Shown here piece by piece: positions 10,640 to 20,700 of a stretch of DNA of 64,000 nt; positions within the stretch are counted from its first letter, which is position 1, and every line of letters starts with the position of its first letter. The stretch lies in assembly GCF_958298935.1 (NCBI RefSeq), contig NC_084943.1, forward strand, positions 15,803,001 to 15,867,000, given 5' to 3'. The notes beneath the pieces were generated by a model. That model ran no database searches, had not been told where the DNA came from, and saw only the letters and a list, made by a program, of their open reading frames with translations. Position numbers and translations under genes: made by a program. This stretch comes from Phragmites australis (taxonomy: Eukaryota; Streptophyta; Magnoliopsida; Poales; Poaceae).

Positions 10640-12960
10640 GCATCCTTGTCCATCCATTCGATAGCCAAATCCAGCAAATTCGCCCATGCATTTTGTCAGG
10701 CATGCTATCCTGCTACGCCACCCCCTGCACCCCCCGCATATCATATCTAGCGTCTCCCTCCCGCACGCCATCCTCCAACCGCCCACTCTCCCCTGTGCAC
10801 TCCCGCCACGATTCGGCCTCCACAGCTCCACACCGAGAAACGAACACCTCCGACCTCCGTGGCTCCCCCGACGTCGCCGGCCTTGTGGCTCCCCTCCAGC
10901 CTCCATGGCTCGGCCTAGCATCCCCGCGGCACCCTTCCTCGTTCCTATCGTGCCCTCTGTCTCTATCCCATGCAAGTGGATTTGGGCAAATTAGGAACGA
11001 TCTCCGAAATTTCCCCAAATCCTAACCGCCCTAAACTCTATCGCCTTGCCCTACTTCCTCATCTGCCACATATATATAGGTGGGAGGGGTGCTCGGAGGG
11101 GGGATCTGATTTTTTTTTTCTCTTGTGCGGAAGCTCTGTTGCTCTGAAGTTTCGCCGCACGCCGCGAGTTCGCCGTCGCCGCTGCCCATCTGGTTCAGCT
11201 CGACCTACTGTCCACCTTCGTGTGGTCAAGTCGGGGAACCTCGTGTGCTCATCGCTGGCCATGGTTTTGTCTTTTTGTGCTGTTCGGCCATTGTGCCGCC
11301 GCGTTTTTTGTTTATGTGTCGCGTGCTGCTGTGCCTTGTCGGTCCGGCCACCAGTGTCTTTCTCGGTGTTTATTGCGCGCCGTTGTGCCATTGTGCTCCC
11401 CTCTGTGTTGATGTTTGCCGCCGGCCACACGCCGTGGATGCCACGGTCCGGCCAAATGCTGTGGATGCCCCGCTCTGGTTGCGCATCGTTGAAGCCTCGA
11501 GCTCCAGCCACACCGTTATAGCCTTGGGCCCCGGTCGCACTGCGCTGTTGAAGCTCAGGTCCCGGTCGCGCGTGTCTGCATGCTATCGTGTTTGTTTCTC
11601 TGAGTATTGCATGGTGCTTATGCTTGAAGCCCGGTCATCATGTTCCTGTCTGCATGTTGTCACCGGTGTTGTCTGATGATCCGTGTGAGGCCCGCCGCTT
11701 TGTCGCCGTTATGTGCCTATGACTGAGGCCAGCCACTCGCTGGGAAATTCTGAGGCTACCTTCCTGGGTGACCAATGCTTCCTGGGAAGGATGTTGCTAC
11801 CTTGCTGAACTGCAATACAAGAAACCTAGCTTGCAGCAGTAGAAATTCGAGTGGGGTGAGTAATTTCAAACATTCTTTGTTGTTTCTGTTTCCTAGTGTT
11901 TCTTGAAGATAGCAGCATGGCCACACTTACCTTTTTGTACAGAGAAAAAGTGAATGAGAACATAATTAGAAAGTTGTATCTTCTACAATCACAATTAGAG
12001 ATGCAACTATGCAAGCTTTCTCCATGTTGAAAGTTCAGTTCTGATCAATTGGATACTCTCAGAATTCAATAAGGCCAAATTATGTTGGAAGAATTCTTTT
12101 TTCCACCCCAAATATAGTAATTAGAAAATTTCCTCTTGCAAATTCCAAATCTTCTGCTGCAATGACTAGACTACGTTTGATTTTTGCAGGCTTAACATTT
12201 ATTTCACACTTCCTGCCTTTTACACTGGACTATTTTGTGCCAATATGAGATGCTGACTGACCAAATAGCAAGCAAGGGTAAGAGCAATGGAGGAAGAAAG
12301 GCGAAAAATGCACCTAAGAAGAGCAAAATAACATCCATCCTTTGCCCAGAATTCCAGGGAACAGGAATCCATGTTGAGGGAGATGAACTTGAAAGGCCAA
12401 CTATTTCTTTATCTGAGGTTTGCAGCATTTTGTCACTCCTTTCTAGTTATCTACCTACTTTTTTCCTTCAGGGAGCATGCTTTAGATTTTGTTTGTGTAA
12501 ATCAAATACGGTGCACCTAAAAATTGGATGGTTTGTTGACACTTGCAGATGTTTCACTTTAAGCTGAAAACCACTGAAGCTCAGAAAGCATGGCTGAAGA
12601 GTCCCTAAGTGCTTGAGAACTGTTCCACTGGGCTTCATTTCCCCTCTGAACATGTGGAGAACTCTGAGGTAGCTTTAGAAGCACACACTGTTCCAATTCA
12701 TTTTTGATGAGACATGGATTGGAATTCACTAGTCACAGCACAACCATTTGCTGCAGGAGAAGGTGATACCGCTGAAGTCGCTTCCTTTCTACGTTGCGGA
12801 TGGGTAGGGATATACTTGGGTAAGCTCGCCATTGGCAGATATACCAGAGGAGCCTGCCAGAGATGTTGTATAAATTTGCTAGAGCAGTTGTAAATAAGCT
12901 GGCTAGACATCGACACTAGAGTTTGCCTGATGTTTGTAATGGAATTTTTTCGTGACTTTG
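10640..12960 (+). pseudogene. Unidentified plant gene remnant: promoter-like leader and exon-like blocks
   Basis: I do not recognise the product. A TATA-like ATATATATAGG at about 11069 precedes a GC-rich leader (11100-11650). Three exon-like blocks follow. The first is about 12235-12417, encoding a basic stretch and then SILCPEFQGTGIHVEGDELE, ending at GAG/GT. The second is about 12549-12660, begins after a TTGCAG acceptor, and contains FHFKLKTTEAQKAW, then an in-frame TAG. The third starts after a CTGCAG acceptor near 12756. The acceptors and donors look real, but the stop and the frame changes in the third block point to a pseudogene. Open frames in 10519-11676 look like GC-rich chance frames. 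A captured host gene inside a lost transposon is possible. Confidence 0.35.
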
Positions 12961-13078
12961 TTAACCTGTGAACGCCAGATACTATTTGTTGTAAGAAAAA
13001 GATGGTGACAAGGACGATGATAAATCCAAAAGCATTTGCAGGACGGGATTACGACGGCTGCGATATTGTAGAGGAAAT

Positions 13079-13087
13079 ATATGTATA

Positions 13088-13184
<97 letters not shown>
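13079..13184. repeat. TG/TA compound microsatellite
   Basis: A short (TG)n run at about 13087-13100 passes into more than 80 bp of uninterrupted TA. Such arrays expand easily, and length errors are likely in assemblies. It ends about 80 bp before the mariner-like element. Confidence 0.97.
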
Positions 13185-13186
<2 letters not shown>

Positions 13187-13813
13187 ATAAGATATAACAA
13201 AAATATCCGTTGAAAATATAGCTATTACAAATATAGCCGTTAGAAATATATCCATTATAAGTACTCCCTCCTTCCCACAATACAGGGCGCATAAAATTTT
13301 TCTCTGAGACCAAGGCACTCGATTGAACGTCGCCGGAGCTCCCACCTCCATCACTGCATGGCCTCGTGGCGCACGCCATGCAGCTCTTCGTTCCTCGCGC
13401 CCTCACAGCATTTATGCTTCACGCCATGCAGCCTCGCGCTCACGCTCCCGCATGCAGGCGCTCCCTCGCTCGTTTCGCGCTTGATTTGCTCCACGCGCGC
13501 CCGCGTCTATCTCCCGCGTCCACGCACGCCCGCCTTCATCTCCCGCGCTCTCGCTTCTTCACCGTGCGCCAGCTCTCGCGTTCAAATGCACTCTTGCCGC
13601 CGGCTCTAAGCATCCAAATGCGTTGTCACGCACACAAAATTTCCAATTCTCCGTGAGCTCCGAATTTGAGTTTTGCCGCCCAGAATTTGCAAGGCCTGCA
13701 CCGCCAAAATCATGTCCATATCTTCCTATACATAGCTCGGCCATACCTTCTCCATGAGCACCTTCACTTCTTTTCTCTTATATTCTTCTCTCATCCATTA
13801 AAATGATTTGAGT

Positions 13814-16061
13814 ATGGCAAATTTTGACCTCAACCAACCAATCAATTGGGAGCAGATTGAAGAGTTTGATGGACTTGTTATTGATCTCAACTACAATCTT
13901 GAGTGGGATGAAGGTATACATCATTTTGTTATTTCTATTATTTGGTTTTGTTTCGTGCTCAAGGAAAACATGGTGTAGCAGATGGAGCTGACGATAATGG
14001 ACGAGGAGATTAAGGTGACGAACATAGTGGAAGAGATGTACCTGTGGAACAAGAAGTTGCCAGAGATCAAGGAGAAGGAGATGGTGCTGGCACACACGGG
14101 ACGCTCGGGCTCGCCGGCGCACACGGCACGCTCAGGCTCGCCGGCTGCGAGCGCACTAGACTCGGACTCGCCGGCCGCGGTCACACCAGGTATCGCGTCT
14201 CAGGCGAAGGCAACACCGGATTCCTCTTCTCAGGTGAGGGCAACGCCTGGTGCGGCCACGGAACGCTTGGCCTAGTCAGTCGTGGGCGCAGCAGTCTCGG
14301 AGTTGCTGGCCGCGTTCAAGCTCGCATCGAGGTATCAGGCGAGGGCAATGATGGGCTAGGGCACTCCAGCCGCGGTCACGGTACCCGACTTGGACTCGCT
14401 GGCCGTTGTCGTGGCGGCATCGGGGACTCAAGCATAATGAACACCAGGCTTGGCCGTGGTGAAGCTGGGATGGCAATAGCCAGACGCGACGTAGCTGGGA
14501 TGACAGCAGTTGGAACCGAAACGAGTAAGTTATAATTCCATGTTTACGCATAGTTTGAGTAGTTAATGCATGTACTCACTATTCAACAAACATTTGTACA
14601 GTTTTTTTGTTCATCTAAGTTTTCCAATGCAGTTGTAGTTCATGAATATGAGTAGCAAAAATATTTAAGCATATGTTCATCTAAGTTTTCCAATGTAGTT
14701 GTAGTTCATGAATATGAGTAGCAAAATTATTTAAGCATATGTTCATCTAAGTTTTCCAATGCAATTGTAGATGAAGTTGGGAATGTAACCAGAAGGAAGC
14801 AATATAACGACGCGGAACGACGGGCCATTTATACCATGCTCTTAGAGAGAACATTATTAGGAATTCTAAAACATGGAGTGACAAACGCCGTGTCTCTTGA
14901 GACAGGGGTGCCTGTGAGAGTTATACAAGCATATGGCTGAATGGTAAGCACGGTGGTGGTATACATGCCGTGGACAGCAAGAAGCCAAAGAATTGTGACC
15001 GCAAAAGAGTTGCCTTCAATGGCGAGGCTATCAGAGATGTTCCTTTGAGTAAGCGAACGACTCTGCATGACCTAGCTACAGAATTGGGTGTTTCAAAGAG
15101 CACGTTATTTAGGCGGTTGAAAGAGGGGAAATTTAGAAGGCACACGAACGACATAAAATCTTCGCTAACGGATGAAAACAAAAAAGGTTGTGTTTGTTTT
15201 TGCCTTTCGATGCTAGACCCAGTAAGCATTCCTTACGAGCCAACCTTCCTGGGTTTGCATAACATTGTGCACATCGACGAGAAGTGGTTCTTTAGGACCC
15301 GAAAATGTCAGAAGTATTATTTGGTGATTGCCGAAGATAAACCAGAGAGGGTCACAAAGAATAAGAATTTCATAGAGAAAGTGATGTTCCTTTGTGCAGT
15401 TGCAAGACCTAGATATGACCAAGAAGGTAATGTCGCATTTTCCAGAAAGATTGGAATATGGCCATTTACGGAGGTAGTGCCTGCCAAGAGGAGTAGTGTA
15501 AACAGGCTTGCCGGTACCTTGGTAACCAAAGCAATGAATTTGATTACTAAGGATCATAGCCGTGCGTATCTCCTGAACTATGTCTTGCCAACGATCAAAC
15601 AACGATGGCCAGCAGATGATATTGGTACCCCTATTTTCATCCAACAGGACAATGCTAAGACGCATGTTGCAGTAGATGACGTCAACTTTTGTAGTGCGGC
15701 ATCGGCAGATGGTTTTGACATAAGGTTGATGTGCCAACCGCCCAACTCCCCCGATCTCAATGTGCTCGACCTTGGTTATTTTGCGGCCATCCAGGCCATG
15801 TTTCAAAAGTCCTCTCCCACTAGTGTTGAAGACATTGTCGCCAAGGTAACCAAAGCCTACGACGAGTATCCAATTGATAGGAGTAATCGTATTTTCCTAA
15901 CTCACCAAGCTTGCATGAGAGAGATACTACTGCAAAAGGGGGGACAACATTATAAAATCCCACATTTGAAGAAGGAAGCTTTGGAGAGGAATGGTGTTCT
16001 TCCGGTTCGGTTACAATGCGAGGCAGAAATTGTGAGCGAAGCGTTACAATTTGTCTCTTAG
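13814..16061 (+). pseudogene. Mariner-like transposase (DD39D), nearly intact
   Basis: An N-terminal exon starts at 13814 (MANFDLNQPINWEQIEEFDG) and ends at a GT near 13915. After a CTCAAG acceptor near 13965 a second segment continues in frame but meets TAA near 14010. Beyond it a Gly/His/Arg-rich, repeat-like frame runs to about 14535. The DNA-binding part resumes after a TTGTAG acceptor at 14770 (RRKQYNDAERRAIYTMLLERT). It then hits a one-base frameshift near 14938, and the long catalytic frame runs 14970-16061. In that frame the helix-turn-helix GVSKSTLFRRLKEGKF is followed by HIDEKWFF (Asp 103), IQQDNAKTH (Asp 227) and SPDLNVLDLGYF (Asp 267). The last two Asp are 39 residues apart, the DD39D signature of plant MLEs. 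The catalytic core has no stop. Only the early TAA and the frameshift block a full protein. Confidence 0.9.
14609..14770 (+). repeat. 66-bp tandem repeat in an MLE intron
   Basis: Two full units and a partial third begin at 14609, 14675 and 14741 with GTTCATCTAAGTTTTCC. Each unit ends in a TTGTAG-like sequence, so the intron contains several near-identical potential 3' splice sites, the last of which fits the transposase exon. Confidence 0.93.
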
Positions 16062-16338
16062 ATGTAGAACTGTTATTTCTGTTTTTGCAATTGTAACCGA
16101 ACCATGATTGAATTTTGTAATGTTATTTCTGTTATCAAGCATCACCGACGGTGTCCGGCGCCATGACATCGACATGGACCGAGTCATCTGCAACTTTTCC
16201 ACAACAATTCCGGGACACGCCATGCTGCCAGAGCACCTTCCTCTGGAAGCATTACCCTGCAATCAAATTTGTCGTATCCGTATATCCAAGCGCTGATGGT
16301 GTACTCGCTATGAACGCGTTTGCAACGAGAGCACGGTG

Positions 16339-16995
16339 TCAACCGACGGCAACGAGCGCAAGGGCCTTCGAGCGAGCAGCGATAGCAACCAGCTCCCGTG
16401 CCGGACAGCCACTCAGAGAAATCCTCGTCGTCGAGCTCGTTGAGCCAATCGTGGGTGGCTTCATGGGAGTCGTCCTGGTGGCGACGACTACGTCGGCGTG
16501 GACACCGTCGAAGAAGCTGTCGACTTGGGAGACGAGTACACCGTCGTGGGCGCCGTCGACTAGCGAGACGAGGAGGTCATCCCGGACGCCGTCGACTAGC
16601 GAGACGAGGAGGCCGTCATGGGTGTCGTCGACTTGCGAGACGGATAGGCCGTCGTGGTTGCCGGCCAGTTGCGAGTCGAGGTTGCCGTCCAGGTCGCTGT
16701 CGAATTGCGAGACGAGGAGGCCGTCGTGGGCACCGTCGAAGGAGCTGTCGACTTGCGATATGAGGAGGTCGTCGAGGTTGCTGTCCTGAGTGCTGGCGAC
16801 ATGCACGACGAGAGGGACGCGGAGCTGGCCGCGATCGAGGGAGTCGTTCGTGGCGAGGTCGAGCTGGTTGCCCATAGGGCCGTCCTGGCCGTCGTCGAAG
16901 GTGACGTCCATGGCTCTGGAACGTGGAACCGTGGAAACGAGGAAATATACTCGGAGTAGATAGCATGCATGCAGCAGCATTAAGTGCAGGAGCAA
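16339..16995 (-). CDS. Hypothetical antisense ORF with 12-residue acidic repeats inside the MLE
   Basis: An uninterrupted minus-strand frame of 218 codons lies in the 3' region of the mariner element. An internal ATG at about 16912 would give MDVTFDDGQDG as start. The middle consists of repeats of the type DGAHDGLLVSQVDSLV, one per 36-bp DNA repeat. The composition is rich in Asp, Ser, Val and Leu and there is no recognised domain. All six frames of this GC-rich minisatellite are largely open, so a coding role is uncertain. It could be a second, opposite-strand MLE gene, a captured host fragment, or a chance frame. Confidence 0.25.
   Translation of the reverse strand: MLLHLMLLHACYLLRVYFLVSTVPRSRAMDVTFDDGQDGPMGNQLDLATNDSLDRGQLRVPLVVHVASTQDSNLDDLLISQVDSSFDGAHDGLLVSQFDSDLDGNLDSQLAGNHDGLSVSQVDDTHDGLLVSLVDGVRDDLLVSLVDGAHDGVLVSQVDSFFDGVHADVVVATRTTPMKPPTIGSTSSTTRISLSGCPARELVAIAARSKALALVAVG
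16519..16770. repeat. 36-bp GC-rich minisatellite
   Basis: Units begin at 16519, 16555, 16591, 16627, 16663, 16699 and 16735 with GTCGACTTGCGAGACGAGGA or variants. A 12-bp shift follows the last. The exact 36-bp register keeps the same reading frame through all units on both strands. Copies diverge by several bases each. Confidence 0.95.
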
Positions 16996-17117
16996 CGGTC
17001 CGCATGCAGCTATGCAGGAGCTGAAACGGCAGTATTCAATGCTTCATGCTTAATACGATCTGTAATTTGGGAAGAAGTATAAAAAATTATATGCCCTGTA
17101 TTGTGGGAAGGAGGGAG

Positions 17118-17757
17118 TATATGGTTAGTTACAAAATATTACTAAAATATAGGAGAGTGAAATATAGATGGTGGTATATAGATAGTCTGTTGGAGTACAA
17201 AGAGATATAGAGTAAAAAAAATTTAGAGGGCATTTCATATAGAGATATGAAGGATATAATTTGACTACTGTTCTAAAGATGCTCTTAGTGATCCATCTAT
17301 CGCTCATTCTTATTTATTCTCTCCCTCGCACGGATTTTAGTAAAATGTGCACCCGGGTAATTTCACTATTTTCTCTCACGTGACTTTTAGTAACCGGCTT
17401 GGAACTAAGGAATTTCACACGAAGTAGGTCGATTCTCGTAGAAATCAGGGAAAAGAAACTTCCAGCGTTCTAGACGTGTATAAACTGTAGTTTTAATTAA
17501 AAATTCTGTGTTAGGAGCTAAGAAAACACTAAAACATCATCCTCAAAATATAAAAAACAATATCGAGTTCAGAACAGTCATACACTGGTCTCGATATTTC
17601 AGAACAGTCATACACTGGTACAACGAGAAAAGGACAAATTAACTTAATTACCCCCAAATTACATGTATATATATTAATTATTACTCCCCTTTTCCCCCAA
17701 AATAAATAAAAGCTAAGTAAATAACAAACCAGCTTCCAAGAACGACACCCGGCTGGA
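17118..17757. other. 3' flank of the peroxidase gene
   Basis: No gene is visible. AT-rich sequence contains a short direct duplication (about 17570-17622; TTCAGAACAGTCATACACTG twice). It lies downstream of the peroxidase stop and should include its 3' UTR. No clear polyadenylation signal could be singled out. Confidence 0.4.
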
Positions 17758-20700
17758 TCAGTTGTTGAGGGCCCTGCAGTTCCTCCTGATATCCCCCTGC
17801 CCGCCGGTGAGCACGCCGACGCGGCCCATCTTGCGCACGGCGTTCTTGAACTCCTCGAGGAAGTACCCCTGCCTCGTGAGCCGGTGGATCATGCCCGCGG
17901 CGCGGCGGTCCGTGAGCAGCGCCGCGTCGGAGGCGAAGAGGCCGCGGCCGAGCTTGAGGTTCACGTAGTAATGCGCGTCGAACCGGGCGGCGCTGCCGGG
18001 GTCCATGGGCACCGCGGTGGCGTTGTTGCTGGAGGCGGACGGGCCGCACTGGGCGCGCAGCTGCGCGGCGTAGGCGGCGTTGAGGGTCGGGTCGGCGCCG
18101 GCGGCGAAGTTGGAGAGGCGGGCGGCGAAGACGTTGCAGTGGCCGACGCCGATGGTGTGCGCGCCTGCGGTCATGCACGTACATGGACGACAAAAATAGA
18201 GATTAGCTCATTAGCATATGATAGTTTTGAAAGGGAATTTATATTTATCAGGTGCTATCCTAAGTATCTTTCATATTATACAATCAAGTGAAAAATTTAC
18301 TATAGAGTATTAATAGCAAAATTTTACTGTCGTCACAAAATATTCTCATCGCGAAAACAATTATATATATATATGTATGTATATATATATATATACACAC
18401 ACACACTTCATTTATATCAACTATGAATTAAACTAAGCGTATGTACTCCTTAACTAATTAACAGGAACAGCCAAGTGCAATGGATTAGTGGTTTTTTTAA
18501 CCCTCCACATTAGGGTACCGTTACAAACCTAGAATTTCACAATCAAATATGGGTCCATCTCGATCTCTTAAAAGATTTAATTATATTTCTTAGAGAGTTT
18601 TGTCACTATATATACGAGGCAACACCCCTCATTATAATCAAAGATGAATAAAGAATAGACAAACTTTCTTATATATTATGTCTCCTTTTGCAATTGCTCT
18701 TTCGAGGAATCGCTAAACTATACCCGGTAGCAACGATTTCTCAACACGTTATCAGTATGAAGCTCTGCCGAAGACCAATCTAGCAGAACAGATCTGCACT
18801 ACATCGAGCGGGCAAGTTATGACCGAGCCTATATACCCTACACAGCACAAATCATTCGCAAGGATTGAAATGTACGATATGTTCGGTATGTATACTCGCT
18901 GCTACTGCTTTTTTGCATCAAAATTTATCTGTATCGCATAAACAGTAGCGAATACGCATAAACAGTAGTGAGTATGTAGCATCGTCGCTATGAAGAAAAG
19001 AATCGATCGCATAAACACTAGTGATCGCAACAGTAGCAAATAGATCGCATCGGTGGGGTCCGCAGCCACCACCATGTGCCGTCGATCGGCAAACCGGCGG
19101 CCACCCCCTATGCACAGATCAGAGAACAAAAGGGAAAAGGGGACGTGCATGGTAGATCACTAGCATGAAGCTGACGGCCTCCCACCTCTGCTCACTGCAA
19201 CCGCCACCGTGCCGTCGGCCGCAAACCGACAGCTGTTCCCCTACACGAGATATGCGGTGGCTCGAAGGCCACCGCCACAGATCGGAGAAGAAAAAAGAAG
19301 AAGAAATGTGTATACCACCAGCATGAAGTTGACGGCCTTCGCACTCTGTCGTGCCATAACACCTGCTTTGGCCACCATCGTCGTGCCACTGCCTTAAAGA
19401 TGTCGCATCACCGCTTGTCTACCAAAGCAGCCACCATCGACGCCGCCCGAAGTGGCCACCGCCAGGCACCGCCCTGATCATGCGTTGCTGTCACCTGAAG
19501 CACGTCACACCGGTGCAGTCCTGCACCGGCCAGCATGCCACCTTGCAGCCGCTCTGCACCTCCCACACGTCGCGCGTCGTCACCGGCACTGTCATGCACT
19601 GCCATCGTCGCTCGAAGCCACGCTCGGCCGCCGTCACTTGAAGTCGACCACCCGCAACCACCTACGGCACGCCGTCACCCTCACTTCGCCGCACCGAATC
19701 TCCACGGGCCACCTGCGCCGCTTTGCGCCTACAGCCACCCAGCTAGAAGACACCGTCGATGTGCTTGACACTCCCGCACAAGAGTCATCGTACGCCATTG
19801 CCTCTCCGGCCTTGCAGCTTGTCGGCCCCGCACGAGCACCGGTTGTCGCCAGATCTAGTGTTTGGAAACCCTAAATGCCCTGGTTTTTAGAAGAGGCGGG
19901 CGGGCCAAGCTGGACCAGGCCAGCCCGAATATTAAGAAGGTTGGCCCATGGGTGAAAAACCAAAGGAAAATTGAGAAAGAAAAAGAAAAAAAATCAGATA
20001 TGTGCATTTAGCCCCTTGGGTTTTCCTGGTATTCGAGTACAATCCCTGTCTTTTGCATTTAGGCCCCTAGTTGTTTAGAAAAGCATCCAGATGCTCTGAT
20101 TTTGTAAATTAGACCCTGTGGTTTCTAGAATATCACACAAATCCTGGAATTTTATGTATAAACCCTTGGACTTTATGGAGAATCCCGAAAATACTTTTTC
20201 TGCATGAAAGTACCTCTAGAATTTGAATTTTGCATTATTTGCAATTATGCAGTATTTATTTCTATGTTATTTTTACTGTTTAAATTGCATGTTATGCATT
20301 TAAATTTAGTAAAATTCATATAATAGCATAGAAAATATTAGAAAATTTGCATTAATCTAATTTAGCAATATGATGCAACTTTACTAGTAGTAATTTTTGC
20401 GTTATTAAATGTAGATGGCTGGCATAATGAACAAGTAGTTTGCTGAGCTAAGTACTGATGGCTGCAACTATCTCACTTGGGCATCGGATGTCCGGATTAT
20501 ATTGGGAATGAAAAGACTCCGCACTATAATTGGCCTATGAACAAGTAGTGCAATAGTTCCCACAAAGGATGAGAATGATCAGACACTTTATTTTCTCTGC
20601 CACCATCTCTCTCCCACTTTGAAGGATGAGTACATAACAATAACTAGTGCTAAGCTCTATTGGACGCACTGTTGAGCGTTTTGAGCGTCTTAAGTACACA

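Larger units (their letters stand above)
13264..17117 (+). mobile_element. Complete mariner-like element (plant MLE), 3,854 bp
   Basis: Both ends carry the same terminal inverted repeat. 13264 begins CTCCCTCCTTCCCACAATAC, and the reverse complement of 17117 is identical for 25 bp, with further imperfect similarity. TA dinucleotides flank both ends (13262-13263 and 17118-17119), the Tc1/mariner target duplication. The CTCCCTCC terminus is shared with Stowaway MITEs, which plant MLEs are known to mobilise. Inside lie a transposase gene with introns (13814-16061) and a GC-rich 3' region containing a 36-bp minisatellite. The boundaries are direct observations. Confidence 0.95.

Noticed and set aside
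11125..11676. 183-codon plus-strand frame in the GC-rich leader
   Set aside because: It overlaps another equally long frame, has no family features, and the exon-like blocks further on use other frames.
12982..13406. Open frames rich in Tyr-Ile repeats across the TA microsatellite
   Set aside because: They are translations of the dinucleotide repeat in several frames and strands, with no protein features.
15213..15806. 197-codon minus-strand frame
   Set aside because: It lies opposite the mariner transposase catalytic frame and has no motif of its own.
17884..18291. Plus-strand frame over peroxidase exon 4
   Set aside because: Antisense shadow of exon 4 (Gly/Ala/Val-rich); no independent support.
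19452..19874. 140-codon frame in the copia leader
   Set aside because: His/Arg/Pro-rich composition without motifs; kept only as a note on the GC-rich leader, not as a gene.
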